From assembly GCA_015680685.1 (NCBI GenBank), contig MNCI01034026.1, positions 883,320-947,319 of the forward strand: DNA of 64,000 bases, read 5' to 3'. The translations under genes and the position numbers were made by a program. Below the pieces are notes generated by a model, which was not told where the DNA came from, did no database searches, and was given only the letters and a program-made list of their open reading frames with translations. Positions 24,699 to 36,609 of this stretch are shown here, in pieces; the first letter of the stretch is position 1, and each line of letters begins with the position of its first letter. The stretch is from Gnetum montanum. Lineage: Eukaryota; Streptophyta; Gnetopsida; Gnetales; Gnetaceae.

Positions 24699-27600
24699 TT
24701 ACGCATTACCCCTAGTGCCACTGTCACTAGTATCCCTTAGGTCAGGCTCCAAGCCTAATAAATCCTCCTCAAGTGGGCCGTCCTTCTTAGAAGGCCTTCC
24801 TTCATGAGGAATGTCATCCCCACAAGGCCCTTGCTCCAATGTCGGCTCCACAAGAAGATGCTCTTCATTATGACGCTCCTCTTCCTCTACTTGTTCCTCA
24901 CCCTGTTCGCCTTCACCCTCTAATTCTTGTACCTGCATACAACAAATACATTAGCAAAGACTTAACCCCATAATTAGAAAAATTTAGATGCAATAATGTT
25001 TAAACTTACTCGTGACGGTCCTGCTTCCGTAGCAAAGGGGAGCTATTCTAAACCAACCCATAGACGCTGCATAATCTCATCTTCCGTTAGTTTAGACCAT
25101 ACGCCGTTCCCCAGAGCAGCACCAGCCTTCACCTTCTCCTTTTCCACACTAGTCCAATGAGGCGGATTAGGGAAGAAGGTAGGGACAGTAGTCTCGCCAC
25201 CGGGAAGAGTCATTTCTCTTTCCGGTGACGCGCTTACTATCACCTACTCCTAGAACTTCTCAAAGGCTTGAGACGCGCCAATGACATCAAGAAATACTCG
25301 TAAGGTTTGAGCTTCGACGGCAGAATCATGGTAATGCTGACGATAAGCGATACTTTCTCGCATATACAGATGCTTGTGGTCATTTTCCTTCTGCCCCCAT
25401 TCTTGCACACTTGTGCAGAAATCCTTCCAGTCTTGGCTTTTTTGAGATAATAGCTCTATCTGCATTCGCTACTCTACCAACTCCCGACTGGTTTGCACAC
25501 TGTTCCTGATTGTAGTCCAATAGTGAGAGTATTCAATCATAGTCGTGCGCCAGTCCTCCTCACCTGTTGCCCGCGCCTGCAGGAACTCGCATCGCGATTT
25601 TAAGTCTCCAACCTCTCGGGTCAGAGACTCCTTCTCCCTCTCTGACCTCTACAGCCTTTTCCAGAGGTCTTCATTGATGCTCTTACTTTCCCACAAGGAG
25701 TGAGTCGAGCATAACGCACATTTACGCATCTCCACATAAATGCTACATGGCACGACCGCCCCGTCAGATGGAGGCTCCGTTGTGTCCAGCTCAATGGGCT
25801 CCGTTGGGTCCCATCGAAGGCGAGCTCCTGACAGCAAACATTATCAATATAAGTGAAACATTACCACTCTCTGATAAAATAAACCCACTGATGCAATGAC
25901 ATACCAGCTCCAGGATCGACGCGCTCGAGACACTCGATCATATCACTGACAACGCCTTCCATGAAGGCAAATTTGTCAGGAAACTCTCTCCATGTTTTGC
26001 TCACAGAGGCAGACGTGGATGCATCTTCTTCACCTGTAGTGTAATTTAGTTAAAAAAATATTAATTGTTGACAAAACTCCTCAAAACATCCGATACGCTT
26101 ACCACCTCGGCCGGTTACAGTGGGGGGTGCATCAACAATTTCCGCCTCCTCCCTCTTCTCACGCACAGGAGTCTGTGCGTCACTAGTCCTAACAGATGGG
26201 GCCTCTTCTTCCAAAACTGGGGCCCCTTCCCCATGACTTAATATCACTGCCCTTGTCTCAGGGGTCAACTGTTCCGTAGTTCTCGCTATTCATATCACAT
26301 ACACATTTAGACGATTCAGAATATCCTGAATAAAAATTGCGTAATACAATAACTCTCACTATGTTTCTTTTAAGCTTACCGGGCGGAGGTTTACTCCGCT
26401 AAACTCTGACTTGCATGGTTCGACCTGTGCCACTCCCAGGCTCCGCAGAGGCCTCGGTTAAGCGAAGCCTTTTACGCCAAGCTGAAGGCTCTACAATTTC
26501 TGCCACCAAGCGTTTCCCTCGCGAAGCATCGCCAGTGTAAGTGGGCATCACCTCGCCTACGCTGTCGGGACCTTGCATTCGAGACACCGCCAAATCCCTT
26601 GTCGTTATAGACACAGATTCACCAATCCCTTCCGGGGGATCCTGTCCATGCGTAGTGCCAAAAATGTGGGTAATCCAAGGTTTGGATAGCTAGTCTCGGT
26701 CTTGCTGCACCCAGACCCCATTCCTCTGGACGATCAAAAATTCAGCAAAACGCTGAAGGCTAGCTATGAAGAAGGCGTAATGCACGTTGAAACGAGAATC
26801 AAGCTTCTGGCGAAGCCTGATCATCTCGGTGCGTAATCCCTTAGTAAAATAGCTTGCCCAATTGAACTGGGTCCCTTCCTCCATAACTTCCCACATGATA
26901 CGGGTCTATTCTATAGAAAAGAACTTCCCCTGCGAGAGTGTTTTGGGGAAAGCCCGAGCCTGGAAGAGGGGATAAATCGTCTTGGCAATCTCTAGTTCAA
27001 TCTTCTCACAAGGGATCCCCTTAGGCTCCTTCTTGGCCCCTAACCACTCCTCCAGCCACTCTTGGCAAGCAAGGCTCCTCTTCGCCTTTTCCTCTATCGG
27101 AAGACTGTAGGAGGGGACATCAAAGAGGTCTGCAAAAAGCTGAGCATCAATATCAAAATATACACGTACGTGATGCATGCATGTGCAAAAGCACTCAGCC
27201 CTTTCGCTAAAGGAGTTGACTAGGGTTAACATTTCACTGGCAGGGAAATCAGGAGTTACGGTCAAAAATAAGTGCATTAGCCTCGCTTGGCTTAGCTTGG
27301 TGACCACCGCAATCGGGGCCACGGCATGGCCGAGCCAGCATTGTGCCTCCTTGATGTCGCCATAGCGGAAGAAAAGGGTATTCGCGTCATGGCCAGAAAT
27401 TGTAAGGGTAATGTCCCGGGATTCCCTGACTGAACCATGCAAGATATATGTTAAAGGACACTGTTATGCGACATTCACGATCCACAATTACATCACTCAA
27501 CAATAGAATACGCAGCAGTTTTACCAAGTCCAAATAGCAAAGGAAATGGAGGAAGTTTCCTCTGCACGTCTGCAACGGTAAGGGGAAGATACAAGGTCCA

Positions 27601-28734
27601 ATCGTCATGTAGCCACCCGAGATTCTGGAAATTCTCGAAAGTGTCAGCATAACGGGTGGGGTATTCATGAATGTCGAAGCTGATTTGCCCCATAACACCA
27701 GCACGTACATTGCTAGTAGAGGTAAACGCCTTTATTGCCGTTTCAGTCCAAGTTAAGGTATCGCCATCGCCTACCAACCTATTCTCATGGATAAAAAACC
27801 TGTACCATACCACATATGCGTATCTTACGCTTTACAAAACTCAGAATAGACNNNNNNNNNNNNNNNNNNNNNNNNNNNNNNNNNNNNNNNNNNNNNNNNN
27901 NNNNNNNNNNNNNNNNNNNNNNNNNNNNNNNNNNNNNNNNNNNNNNNNNNNNNNNNNNNNNNNNNNNNNNNNNNNNAGCTAAACTGAGCCATTTCCCAGA
28001 TCCAACTTAAGCACCTTAACCCTCTGGCGCTAAGTTCGCAGTCTTGGTGATGACCAGTGTCGATAGCCCCATCTGTTAAAAACACCAGAATTCCCTGCGT
28101 AGAGCCCACTAACAGGTGCTCCAAAATGGCGCCAGCAATATCTCCGGATAGGTGTGACCATACAATAACGCTGTAGTTACGTAGTAAAAACTACAGAAAC
28201 TCCAGCGCATCCTTTCAAAACCATATGGCCTTCCCATGCAACCAAGTTTGAGGGGGAGGCACATTAGGTACGATTGGGTTTACACAGCATAAAACCCCAA
28301 CTATATCTAAGACGATTAGGACGGGTCTTAACATGATACTATACAGAGAAAACAATAAACACATCAACATCTAAATTCAAATTTGCATGCTTAAAATATA
28401 GAAAATCTACAGATTACGCTTAGCCATTCATGCCGAAATCGCCTAAACCCTTGCAACAGTACAAGGTTTGTACCTGACAACGGCGATAGACGTGATCCTA
28501 CTGTATAAACCCTCGTGCTAACACAAGGTATATAGTCTAAAATTCTAATTTATGCAGATGACACTATGAGAATAAACACTGCAAAAGTAACACAAATAAG
28601 TAAGGGATGGCCTACTGATTCAAAGGTGTAGGGTCCCTTACTTCGACCATTGCCTGCGATGCACGCTGCACGCTCCCTTGCACCTCGTCAATCTTGGCCA
28701 ATTTTGCATTCTTCCCTCTCACTTTAGGCGCCAT
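24699..28734 (-). pseudogene. Antisense eight-exon gene of Tat copy 2, HAD/FCP1-like domain protein
   Basis: Minus-strand exons by GT..AG borders: 28,734-28,616, 28,338 to the gap at 27,976-27,852, 27,799-27,525, about 27,436-26,380, 26,285-26,103, 26,033-25,905, 25,827-25,010 and 24,932-24,699. Begins MAPKVRGKNAKLAKIDEVQG. HAD-like blocks VLIVLDIVGVLCC, VIVWSHLSGD and ARGLRCLSWIWEM are present. Exon 3 reads DGDTLTWTETAIKAF and LGWLHDDW without a stop. The long exon 4 starts NTLFFRYGDIKEAQCWLGHA. The tail is acidic and ends SGTRGNA. Stops in exons 2, 4 and 7 are mostly TAG. Lies head-to-head with the RT ORF at 29,226 and tail-to-tail with protease. Its product and role are unknown; RNA-polymerase CTD phosphatase ancestry is an inference. 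Confidence 0.72.
27852..27976. other. Assembly gap (125 N)
   Basis: Run of N inside exon 2 and intron 2 of the antisense gene of copy 2. It removes the end of the HAD-like exon. Confidence 0.99.
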
Positions 28735-28885
28735 TGTTACAGTTCTAACACCTTCGCACTTTCGCACCTTCACGCCTTTGAAAACAACACACTCCAATCT
28801 TCCGCTCCTCCTCCTTTCTCTCTATAACAGCTAAGAATTCAAATTTGCAATAGCAAACAACCTGTTCTAAAGGAAAACTGCTTAC

Positions 28886-28893
28886 TTATATGC
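28886..28893 (-). promoter_or_regulatory. TATA-like box of the antisense gene, copy 2
   Basis: Minus strand reads GCATATAAGTAAGCAG, about 155 bases upstream of the ATG at 28,734, followed by a purine-rich leader. Copy 3 has a TATA at a matching distance. Confidence 0.45.
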
Positions 28894-29225
28894 AAAATTT
28901 AACCGACTTGATACCTGATTTCAGCGAGACTTGCCTTAATGCTGGTGTGAGCTGGAACCTGAGAATCGAGCCATTAATTGCGTCAGACATCGCATGAATT
29001 ACGGTCCGAAATGACTCTAAACTACTGTATCTTATCTCCTCGTAATCAGGTCTCATTAATTACAGGTTGTTCGCGAAATTTAAAATTCAGTTAGCTTTAC
29101 GCTTAATAACGTCACGTCACGTCCTGTACACTAAACTAAGCATTGTTCATTAAAAACTTATCGCATCAAACTTAGTATCTTCCTAATTACTCTCGTATTT
29201 GATGATTTTGCAGGATAATTGACAG

Positions 29226-31523
29226 ATGGATGAAATTTTGTCTGCATTGCTAGTTTTAGCAAGCTCACACGGTGAAATCATTAGACAGCTTGATCCCACA
29301 CTAATAGAAACTAAGCTAGCCCTTAATGACGTAATCATAGCCACGTCAGAAACATCTCTAGACTGGCTAGAGCAATCAATGCACATGCTAGATTTGGAAG
29401 CTGGGGATGTAACTGAAGATTCACTCAACGAGGTCTCTGTGGTTACGCATAGGGGTGAGACTAAAACCCTCAAGGTTAGTTCTCTATTAGACCAAAAGGA
29501 AAGTGATGACATAAAACAGGTTCTCTAGAATAACATCGCGGTGTTTGCATGGTCATACGAGGATATGCTGAGACTAGACCCGAGATTAATTCAACACAAC
29601 ATAATCCTAGATCCCCATATCAAAGCCGTCAGATAGAAAGCATGAAAGGTCAAGCCAGAAGTCACGCTAGTAGTACGTGATGAAATCACTAAGCTGTACC
29701 AGGCTGGTTTTATTCGCGCAGTTGATTACTCAGAATTGGTATCTAACATTGTAGTGGTTCCTAAAAAAATCGGAGGAATACGCATTTGCATAGACTTCCG
29801 GGACTTGAACAAGGCTACAATCAAAGATAACTTCCCGTTGCCGAGTATTGATCAATTGGTGGACACGACCATTGGGCATGCGCTTTTGTCCTTCATGTAT
29901 GGCTTCTCGGGTTATAATCAAATACACATTAACCCAGAACACCAGCTAACAATGACGTTTATGACGCCTTCGAGAAATTTTTGTTACACCATGATGCCTT
30001 TTGGTTTAAAAAATGCCAGAGCGACATATCAGTGAGCCATGACGTACATCTTTAGCGATTACCTCCTAGGGAGATTGAATGATTATGTCGACGATATAGC
30101 TGTTAAGTCTATAAAGTCAGAGGATCATTCAGAGGATCTGGAGTTAGTCCTCAAAAGATGTTTTAAGTACGATCTCCGACTCAACCTGAAAAATTATGTA
30201 TTCAGAGTCAAAACCGGACGCATGCTACGTTTTGTGGTATCGGAAAGTGGCATATGCGTGGACCCTGACAAAGTCAAAGACATTATTGAATTGACACCCC
30301 CTACAAATCTTAAGCAATTACATGGATTACAGGGGAGGTTACAGTTTATCAGGCGGTTCATTTCGAGATTGACCGACAAGCTACACCCTATGCAACATTT
30401 GCTTAAAAAAGGGGTTAATTTCGAATGGACGGATGATTGTCAGCGTGCGTTTGACAACTTGAAGCAAGAGCTTCAACGCTTGCCAACAGTTTTTCCGCCG
30501 CAAAGGGATCAACCATTTTATATCTACCTCGTAACTTAAGATGTAGCCTTGGCTGCGTTACTCTGTCAAAGGAGGGATGATGGGTCAGAAGTACCCATCT
30601 ACTACTTGAGTCATGCTCTATGTGAGTATGAAACGAGGTACAACGAAGTAGAGTGTAACTGCTTAGCGTTAGTATTTACACTCAAGAAGTGTAGACATTA
30701 TCTTTTTCATAGCCAAGTCAACATCATCTGTAAAAATAATATTCTTAGGACAATTACGCATAACTTATACAAAAGTAGCAAAATAGCTTGTTGGAAGGCT
30801 ATCATGGTAGAATTCGACCTGCTTTACATTGGCCAATCTTCTACGAAAGGCCAAGCGATAGCCGACCAATTGGTAACATCACCTATTGACAGTCAGGCGA
30901 CCATAGAGCCTAAATTTCCGGATGAACATGTACATAGCTTAAGCCCTGTCCTAACAGGCCCTGAAGCAACATTGTACTTCGACGGTGCTTCAACTGTTAG
31001 AGGCAGCAGTGCCGCTACAGTTATTACGCTATCACCTGAGGATGTACATCTTCACGCTTATCGCTTGACCTTTCCTTGTACGAACAATGTGGCAGAGTAC
31101 GAGGGACTCCTCAGGGGATTACTAACTACCTGCGAACTCGATGTTCAACACCTGGCGGTTAGGGGTGATTCAATGCTTGTCATAAATCAGATCACAGGAG
31201 TCTATGCCTGCAAGGCTGCACATTTATAGCCCTATTGCGATTTGGCTAAAGATCTTCTGAAGCGGTTCACGACCATCGATGCCCAACACGTGCCACGCAC
31301 TGATAACATGCTGGTCGACGCACTGGCTACACTGGCTTTGAACGTACCCTCACACTTGTTCGACACTTGTCCCGCATTAATAACAGATTGCATAGATCCC
31401 ATCGTTCAGGCAACGCAAATATCCTCTTTGCTCGAGGACAGAATGCCAGAGTGGTACGATAGCATCAAGACTTACCTCTTGCATGGCGAGCCACCGCATG
31501 AACTAGGCAGCACATCATCATAG
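29226..31523 (+). pseudogene. Pol part 1 of Tat copy 2: RT, RNase H and archaeal-type RNase H
   Basis: Leader from MDEILSALLVLASS. A candidate acceptor GATTTTGCAG ends just before it (29,213). RT has IRICIDFRDLNKATIKDNFP, FMYGFSGYNQI (first catalytic Asp replaced by Tyr at 29,898), MMPFGLKNARATYQ and YVDDIAVKS (30,082). RNase H 1 follows at about 30,545-30,800. A second RNase H runs from TLYFDGAST (30,970) through NNVAEYEGLLRGLL and GDSMLVINQI to VDALATLALNV (31,345). This tandem second RNase H is diagnostic of the Tat lineage. In-frame stops at 29,528, in VR*KA*K near 29,640, after TYQ near 30,033, at 30,538 and after AHL at 31,229. Confidence 0.85.
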
Positions 31524-32625
31524 GAGACAGTACTCTCTGTAGACGCTCTTTTGATGGTGTGCTGCTTACTTGTGTTAACAAGGACCAGGCACAACATATA
31601 GTTGGTGAGGTCCACGAGGGATTATGCAGAGGACACGTAGCACCATGCGCTATTTGCCTTACATGGAAAAAGATTGTTTGAAAAAGGTTAAAACATGTGA
31701 CACGTGTCAGCATCACGCAAATATTATACACATGTCACCTACGGAGTTACATACGACTCAGATAACATGGTCGTTTCAATGATGGGGACTAGACATCATA
31801 GGTCCCATCACGCCGAAATCTTCAGTAGGTCATAGCTTCATAATTACCGCCACTGAGTACTTCACAAAGTGGGTAGAAGCTATTCCTCTACGGAAGATCA
31901 CATCTCAATAGATTTGCCACTTCATCTTAGACAACATTGTAACCAGATTTGGTCTCCCGATGACTATCGTGACCGATAACGGGCAGCAGTTTAGTAGTAC
32001 GAAAACCAAATCCTTTTGTGATAGCCTTGGCATTAAAAAATACTTTTCCTTACCCTATTACCGGCAAGCGAATGGTCAAGCTAAAGCCACAAACAAGGTC
32101 ATCATCAATCTGCTCAAGAAAATGCTTGACAACAACAAGAGGCGGTGGCATGAAAAAATCCTCTATGTGCTATGGGCATACCGTACTACATGTAGGATAG
32201 CTATAGACAGTATGCCCTATAGCCTAGTCTATGGATCCAAGGTGGTGCTGCCCCTCAAATTGCAAATTCCTTCTCTGAGAATGGTCCTCTCCATGATTAT
32301 AAATGAGGCTCAACACACCGAGTCTCAGATCATGGATCTGGATTTAGTAGAGGAGAAGCAAATATAGACACTTGATACAATCTAGAAGTATTAAGACAAG
32401 TAGAGGCAAAACCATCGTCACAATCTTCAGCAGCATCCGATCAAGAAGGGATATTTAGTTCTCAAGGCCATCCACGAACCAGTGGGCAAATTCTCTGCAA
32501 ACTGGGAGGGCCCCTTCTTGGTGACCAATGTGTATGGCAACGGAGCATTCAAGCTAGCAGAAAACGACGACAACGAGCTACCAAATCCTATTAATCATAT
32601 ATATCTAAAGCAGTATTACATATAG
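31524..32625 (+). pseudogene. Pol part 2 of Tat copy 2: integrase
   Basis: After a frameshift near 31,520 the zinc-binding half is scrambled, but VGEVHEGLCRGHVAP is visible near 31,600. The core has YFTKWVEAIPL (31,860), VTDNGQQFS (31,970) and YRQANGQAKATNK, where the catalytic Glu of the usual NGQAEA reads Lys. C-terminal part: WEGPFLVTNVYGNG and NPINHIYLKQYYI. Ends next to minisatellite R3. Confidence 0.8.
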
Positions 32626-32654
32626 CTGCATCTCCAGTGTGAACATCAGGTATG

Positions 32655-33150
32655 GCCATAATCGTCTGCTATGACGCTAAACTGGCAACAATCGTCTGCT
32701 ACGATGTAAAACTGGCACTCCCTTCACGCATCCACCACGACGCTAAACTAGCACTGACCGTCCACCACAACGTAAAATTGGCAAGTTGTAACCGTCCGCT
32801 ACGACGTAAAACTGGCAGTGTTGTACAGGTCCGCCAAGACGAAAAACTGGCATTTCATGCACGTGTCCGCCACGATGCTAAACTGGTATCGGCCATCCTT
32901 TAAGACACAATACTGGCTCAGGTAAGTGGTCGTCTGCTGAGACGTAAAATCAGCATAGACTTGTCCTTGGGTCATGACACAAAACTGACACCCACAACAT
33001 GGTCTGCTGAGACCATAAATCAGCTTCGCCACCATCCGCTCTGACGTAAAACTAGCATTCGTCGGTCCTCCCAGAGTTTAAACTGGGACCATGGTCTGCT
33101 GAGACTTAAAACCAGCAACGATAGTCTACCAGGACTTAAAAATGGGGCTC
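32655..33150 (+). repeat. Minisatellite R3 of copy 2
   Basis: About fifteen irregular units with core GTCCGCTACGACGTAAAACT followed by GGCA, separated by variable spacers (period about 27-37). Starts directly after the integrase end, as in copy 3. Confidence 0.85.
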
Positions 33151-34262
33151 ACAAACTGCCATCATGCAAGTCAAGCGAGCGTAATCATCTCTATGCAGTT
33201 ACAAGACAAATGGGATGGGACGCTGAGACAGTCCCAGGGTCACTACCTCACCGGCATTCTACTGATCCCTCGGATGTACTAAAGGGCATACTATTGACCC
33301 CTCGGAGATACAGTCACTGCACCAATTTCAGCGGTGGTACCTCTGAGAGGTTAGTTTCGCCATCCGGAGCCCCAAAGGCATTCTCATCGATTACGATTTT
33401 GGGGATCTCCGCTCATCATCGCTATCAGGCTCTGGCCTCATAGATTCATTTGGCTGGTCCTTTACATAACCAGTTAGGTGTGACGAGTCTGATGTTCTTT
33501 GGCGGTGATATGCTGGGCCGAGCGTCAAAGTTGAAGACTCTGGCCTTGTGCTACAGTTCCTCCTTCACGACCCAATCACTTTATCTCACCTTCAATAGCA
33601 CTTGTTTCAACAACCTCGCCCGCGATTCGCATGAACAATGGCACCCTATGTTTTCTTTTGGTTATAGGTTACTTGTTACGAGGATGTCGTCCAAAGGTGC
33701 GTTCATCTGAGTGGTGTAATACCGACAGCGTTTTGAGATGGCTACTTAAGTTAGCCTGTTCACTCGGAGGGTGCATCCTTGTGTCCCTCATAATCCTATC
33801 CTTAACCCTTATCACTACTCTTAACTGTCCCATACACTTCCCGTACGCAAAATGTACATATGCAGCACACGCTTTCCACATTCGCATTACAATCAAGTCC
33901 ATAAGCTGGTGTAATGCAACTCGCCTAGTGGACACAAAAAAAAAAGTGGGGGTCGACAAAATGGGTGAAACACATCCCACCCAGGCCATGCAGACACAAC
34001 ACAATTCGTCTATGCAACCTCCTTTAACACAAAATGATGACATAACTCCATGCAAACACAATCGCAGGAGAAAGCCCATTTGCTTATGCGTAAAAAAGCT
34101 ATCCCCGCCCATTTGTGTCTTCCCCGAACCTCATTTGAGTCTTCCCCAAACCTGTTTCCTCCTATACCATCCTAGCTCCAAGTCCCTCATCTCTGCACCT
34201 CTATGTTGACAGGATGATACTTGAGTACTTGTTGATAAATGCTGTTGGTGCTTTCATCAGTC
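33151..34262 (+). other. 3' untranslated part of Tat copy 2
   Basis: No convincing gene. Parts align with 50,340-50,480 of copy 3 without a shared reading frame. A homopurine-like A-run plus GTGGGGGTCGAC at about 33,938-33,958 could be an internal purine tract. Confidence 0.55.
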
Positions 34263-34263
34263 C

Positions 34264-34338
34264 GGTGTTTCGTATTCTTTGTCGACGTCTTTCGAGCAAG
34301 CCCTCCAACCATCAACAAAGAGGGGCCATTGAAACACC
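34264..34338 (+). promoter_or_regulatory. Polypurine tract inside an inverted repeat, copy 2
   Basis: Left arm GGTGTTTCGTATTCTTTGTC (34,264) and right arm CAACAAAGAGGGGCCATTGA then AACACC (34,312-34,338) can pair at both ends. AAAGAGGGGCC is the purine tract and TGAAACACC the LTR start (34,330). Confidence 0.8.
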
Positions 34339-35766
34339 GTGAAAATTGTGAATCGGCCTCAGGTGAATATTCATGATTCAGACAAAGGTTCGTGACAGAA
34401 TTCCGGGAAGTAGAACGAAGCAAAGCAAGGCAAAACGGTGCTCGGCATCAAGTTTCCAAAGTTCCTTACAGATTTCAATTTTACTATGTTTTCTGTCTTT
34501 ACGCTACATCATGCAACATAGCGTAATGACGCTTAGTGTAATTCTTCTTAACACAGTCCGACATCATAAGGTGACTTACTTCAACAGATTTGGCGAAGTT
34601 TAAGGCCTGAGCAGCGTAATATGCAACTTCTCGCATATCCGGCTAAGTCTTTTGTCCAGGGTTAGGCTTACGCTCTATTACGCAAGACAGCTTAATGAGC
34701 TTCAAAAAAGTCAAAAGAAAAGTCCAAGGGAAGCACAACAGATCGGTCCTTTTCTTTTTGTAGATTGATCGCCTTATGCTTGTTACACTACTCAGCATAC
34801 GTAAGCATAACTTATTGTCAGGTTGATCATGTTTTACGCCTCACTACGCTTTGCTGCGTAAATGAGCGTAAAACAACCTAACTCAATATTTCCATGCTTT
34901 GTTACGCTCTACCACGTGACACAGCGTAAACAAGTGAAATATAGCGTAAAGCCAGCTAAAGCAATTACGCATTTGCTATCCATACACGCAATACGCCGAT
35001 AAGCGTATTTGTGCATAATCATGGAGTAGCTTCAGCAAAGTGTTGATAGCATGCATCGCAATGTGACGTGACATAGCCAGTTCGTCAAGACAACTACATC
35101 CAAAAACTTTGGGACACGTGTCATCAAGGCCGTGCCTTTTTTGTATGTTATAAATACCCCAGTCGGCGTAGAAAAGGGGGATCTTCTTTTTTTGACACAT
35201 TTTTGAGAGAAGGACAACAGCTGACATCTTGAAATTTTTGGCAGTTATCATCCTTGAGCAGAAACAAGAAACATTCTTGGAGCATTTTGGCAGCAGGAGT
35301 GATCACCCCCTTTTGGCGAAGATACAGTTCTCCCATCGGTGATCCTTGGCAGTTTTGAGCAGAGACTATCCGAAGCAAAGAAGATAGATCAGAGATCGCG
35401 AGATCATCTGGTGAGGTTGGCAAGATCTATTGGCTAGACACAGTTGGTTAATAGGCATCCGAGCTTGACCTTCCTTGCACTCTGTCTTTGGCTTTTNATT
35501 CCATTTGTCGTGTTAACGTTGTCATTATTGCAATTTATTTACATCGTTTTCCTCAACTTTCATGATTTACCGAATTAGATCGTCCCACGAAACGTCTACA
35601 ATATTCATCGATTTACTGATTTAGTAAGTTCCTGTCTGATCTACAAGACCGTTCAGGGCACTACGGATTCGTTTTCTCCAGCACAGCCCTCGTACGGAGC
35701 CATGGTTAAGACTGTGTACACGGATTTTGTTTGGTATTCCAGCTGCCGACATTTTCTGTCGTTACA
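34330..35766 (+). repeat. 3' LTR of Tat copy 2
   Basis: TGAAACACCGTGAAAATTG to GTCGTTACA. TATA box TTATAAATACCCC at about 35,148-35,160. At 35,497 a single N replaces 171 bases that are present in the 5' LTR (19,715-19,885). Confidence 0.9.
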
Positions 35767-36339
35767 ATTGGCAAATTGAGAATTCTGTTGGCAAGTTGGC
35801 AAATTGCTAATTTGTTGGGTTAGCAAGTTTTCAGCAGTTGTCATCTTTTGCATTAGCATTTGGCATTAGCTTTTGGCTAGTTGGAATTTTGCACTATTAG
35901 CTTTTAAGCTTGTACTAAAAAAACACATAGTGGAGGTATTTCTAGCATTCTGGTCATTCCTGGGCTCTGTGTGTGCCTCCGGCATTGCATAACTTATTAT
36001 ACGTTTTTGAGCAAAGAAGAGAATTGAACCTGTGACTTTGCGGTGGTGTATTTTCTTATTCCATTTACTTTGTGATTTCCTCGTTGTCATCATTGTTCAA
36101 CATCATTTTCTTTATCAGAGCATTTATTAATCATTGGTTAGATCTCATGTATTTTGCACTTAAAACAACGTTTACGAAAGGTCAAGTTACGCTGGTTAAG
36201 TCCCTATCTGATCGACCAGACTATTCTAGGTGCCCTGTTTCCATTTTATCTAGCACGGCCCTCGCATGGATTCGAGGTTAAAATTTTTTGCCTGACAACC
36301 TCTCGGTGTTTCCAGCCACTAATGTTTTCAGTCGCTATA
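35767..36339 (+). repeat. Right piece of the 5' LTR of Tat copy 3
   Basis: Starts ATTGGCAAATTGAGAATTCT, equal to about 52,419 on in the 3' LTR, and ends GTCGCTATA just before the primer site. Directly abuts the 3' LTR of copy 2, which proves the nested order. The last ~150 bases share the conserved U5 block of the other Tat LTRs. Confidence 0.85.
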
Positions 36340-36345
36340 GTTTTC

Positions 36346-36362
36346 TGGCACTAGAAGGAGGG
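36346..36362 (+). promoter_or_regulatory. Primer binding site, copy 3
   Basis: TGGCACTAGAAGGAGGG, one or two changes from copies 1 and 2. Confidence 0.7.
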
Positions 36363-36609
36363 TGTTTTAGTGCTTTACGGGTAGTCCTGCATGCTCTCTG
36401 TACCCCGTTACCTATTAGCATAAACGTGACTCCTTTGCGATTGTTTATGCACCGTGTGATATAGATCGGTCGCCGCAACAGTTCTTTTGGAATCCTACAG
36501 GACAGAAAGCCTCTGATCGCTACTTGATCTCCTTGTTTTTCTTGTTTGTGAACCCTTTTTAGCCTTACAAAAATAATTTCCTCAAGCACAGTAGCCACTA
36601 CCTCTAATG

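Larger units (their letters stand above)
18722..35766 (+). mobile_element. Tat-lineage retrotransposon copy 2 (nearly complete, nested)
   Basis: 5' LTR (truncated at its left end) 18,722-20,154, primer site, gag-protease, R1, antisense gene, RT-RNase H-aRNH-integrase, R3, purine tract and 3' LTR 34,330-35,766. It is the youngest and least damaged Tat copy, but carries in-frame stops, a frameshift in integrase and a missing RT catalytic Asp. It lies within the 5' LTR of copy 3. Confidence 0.88.

Noticed and set aside
32652-32903. Repetitive 83-codon ORF after integrase
   Set aside because: Translation of minisatellite R3.
33669-34112. 147-codon minus-strand ORF in the same place
   Set aside because: Overlaps the 3' untranslated part, no counterpart in copy 3.
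33631-34209. 192-codon plus-strand ORF before the 3' LTR of copy 2
   Set aside because: The aligned part of copy 3 (50,340-50,480) keeps DNA similarity but not the frame; no motif.
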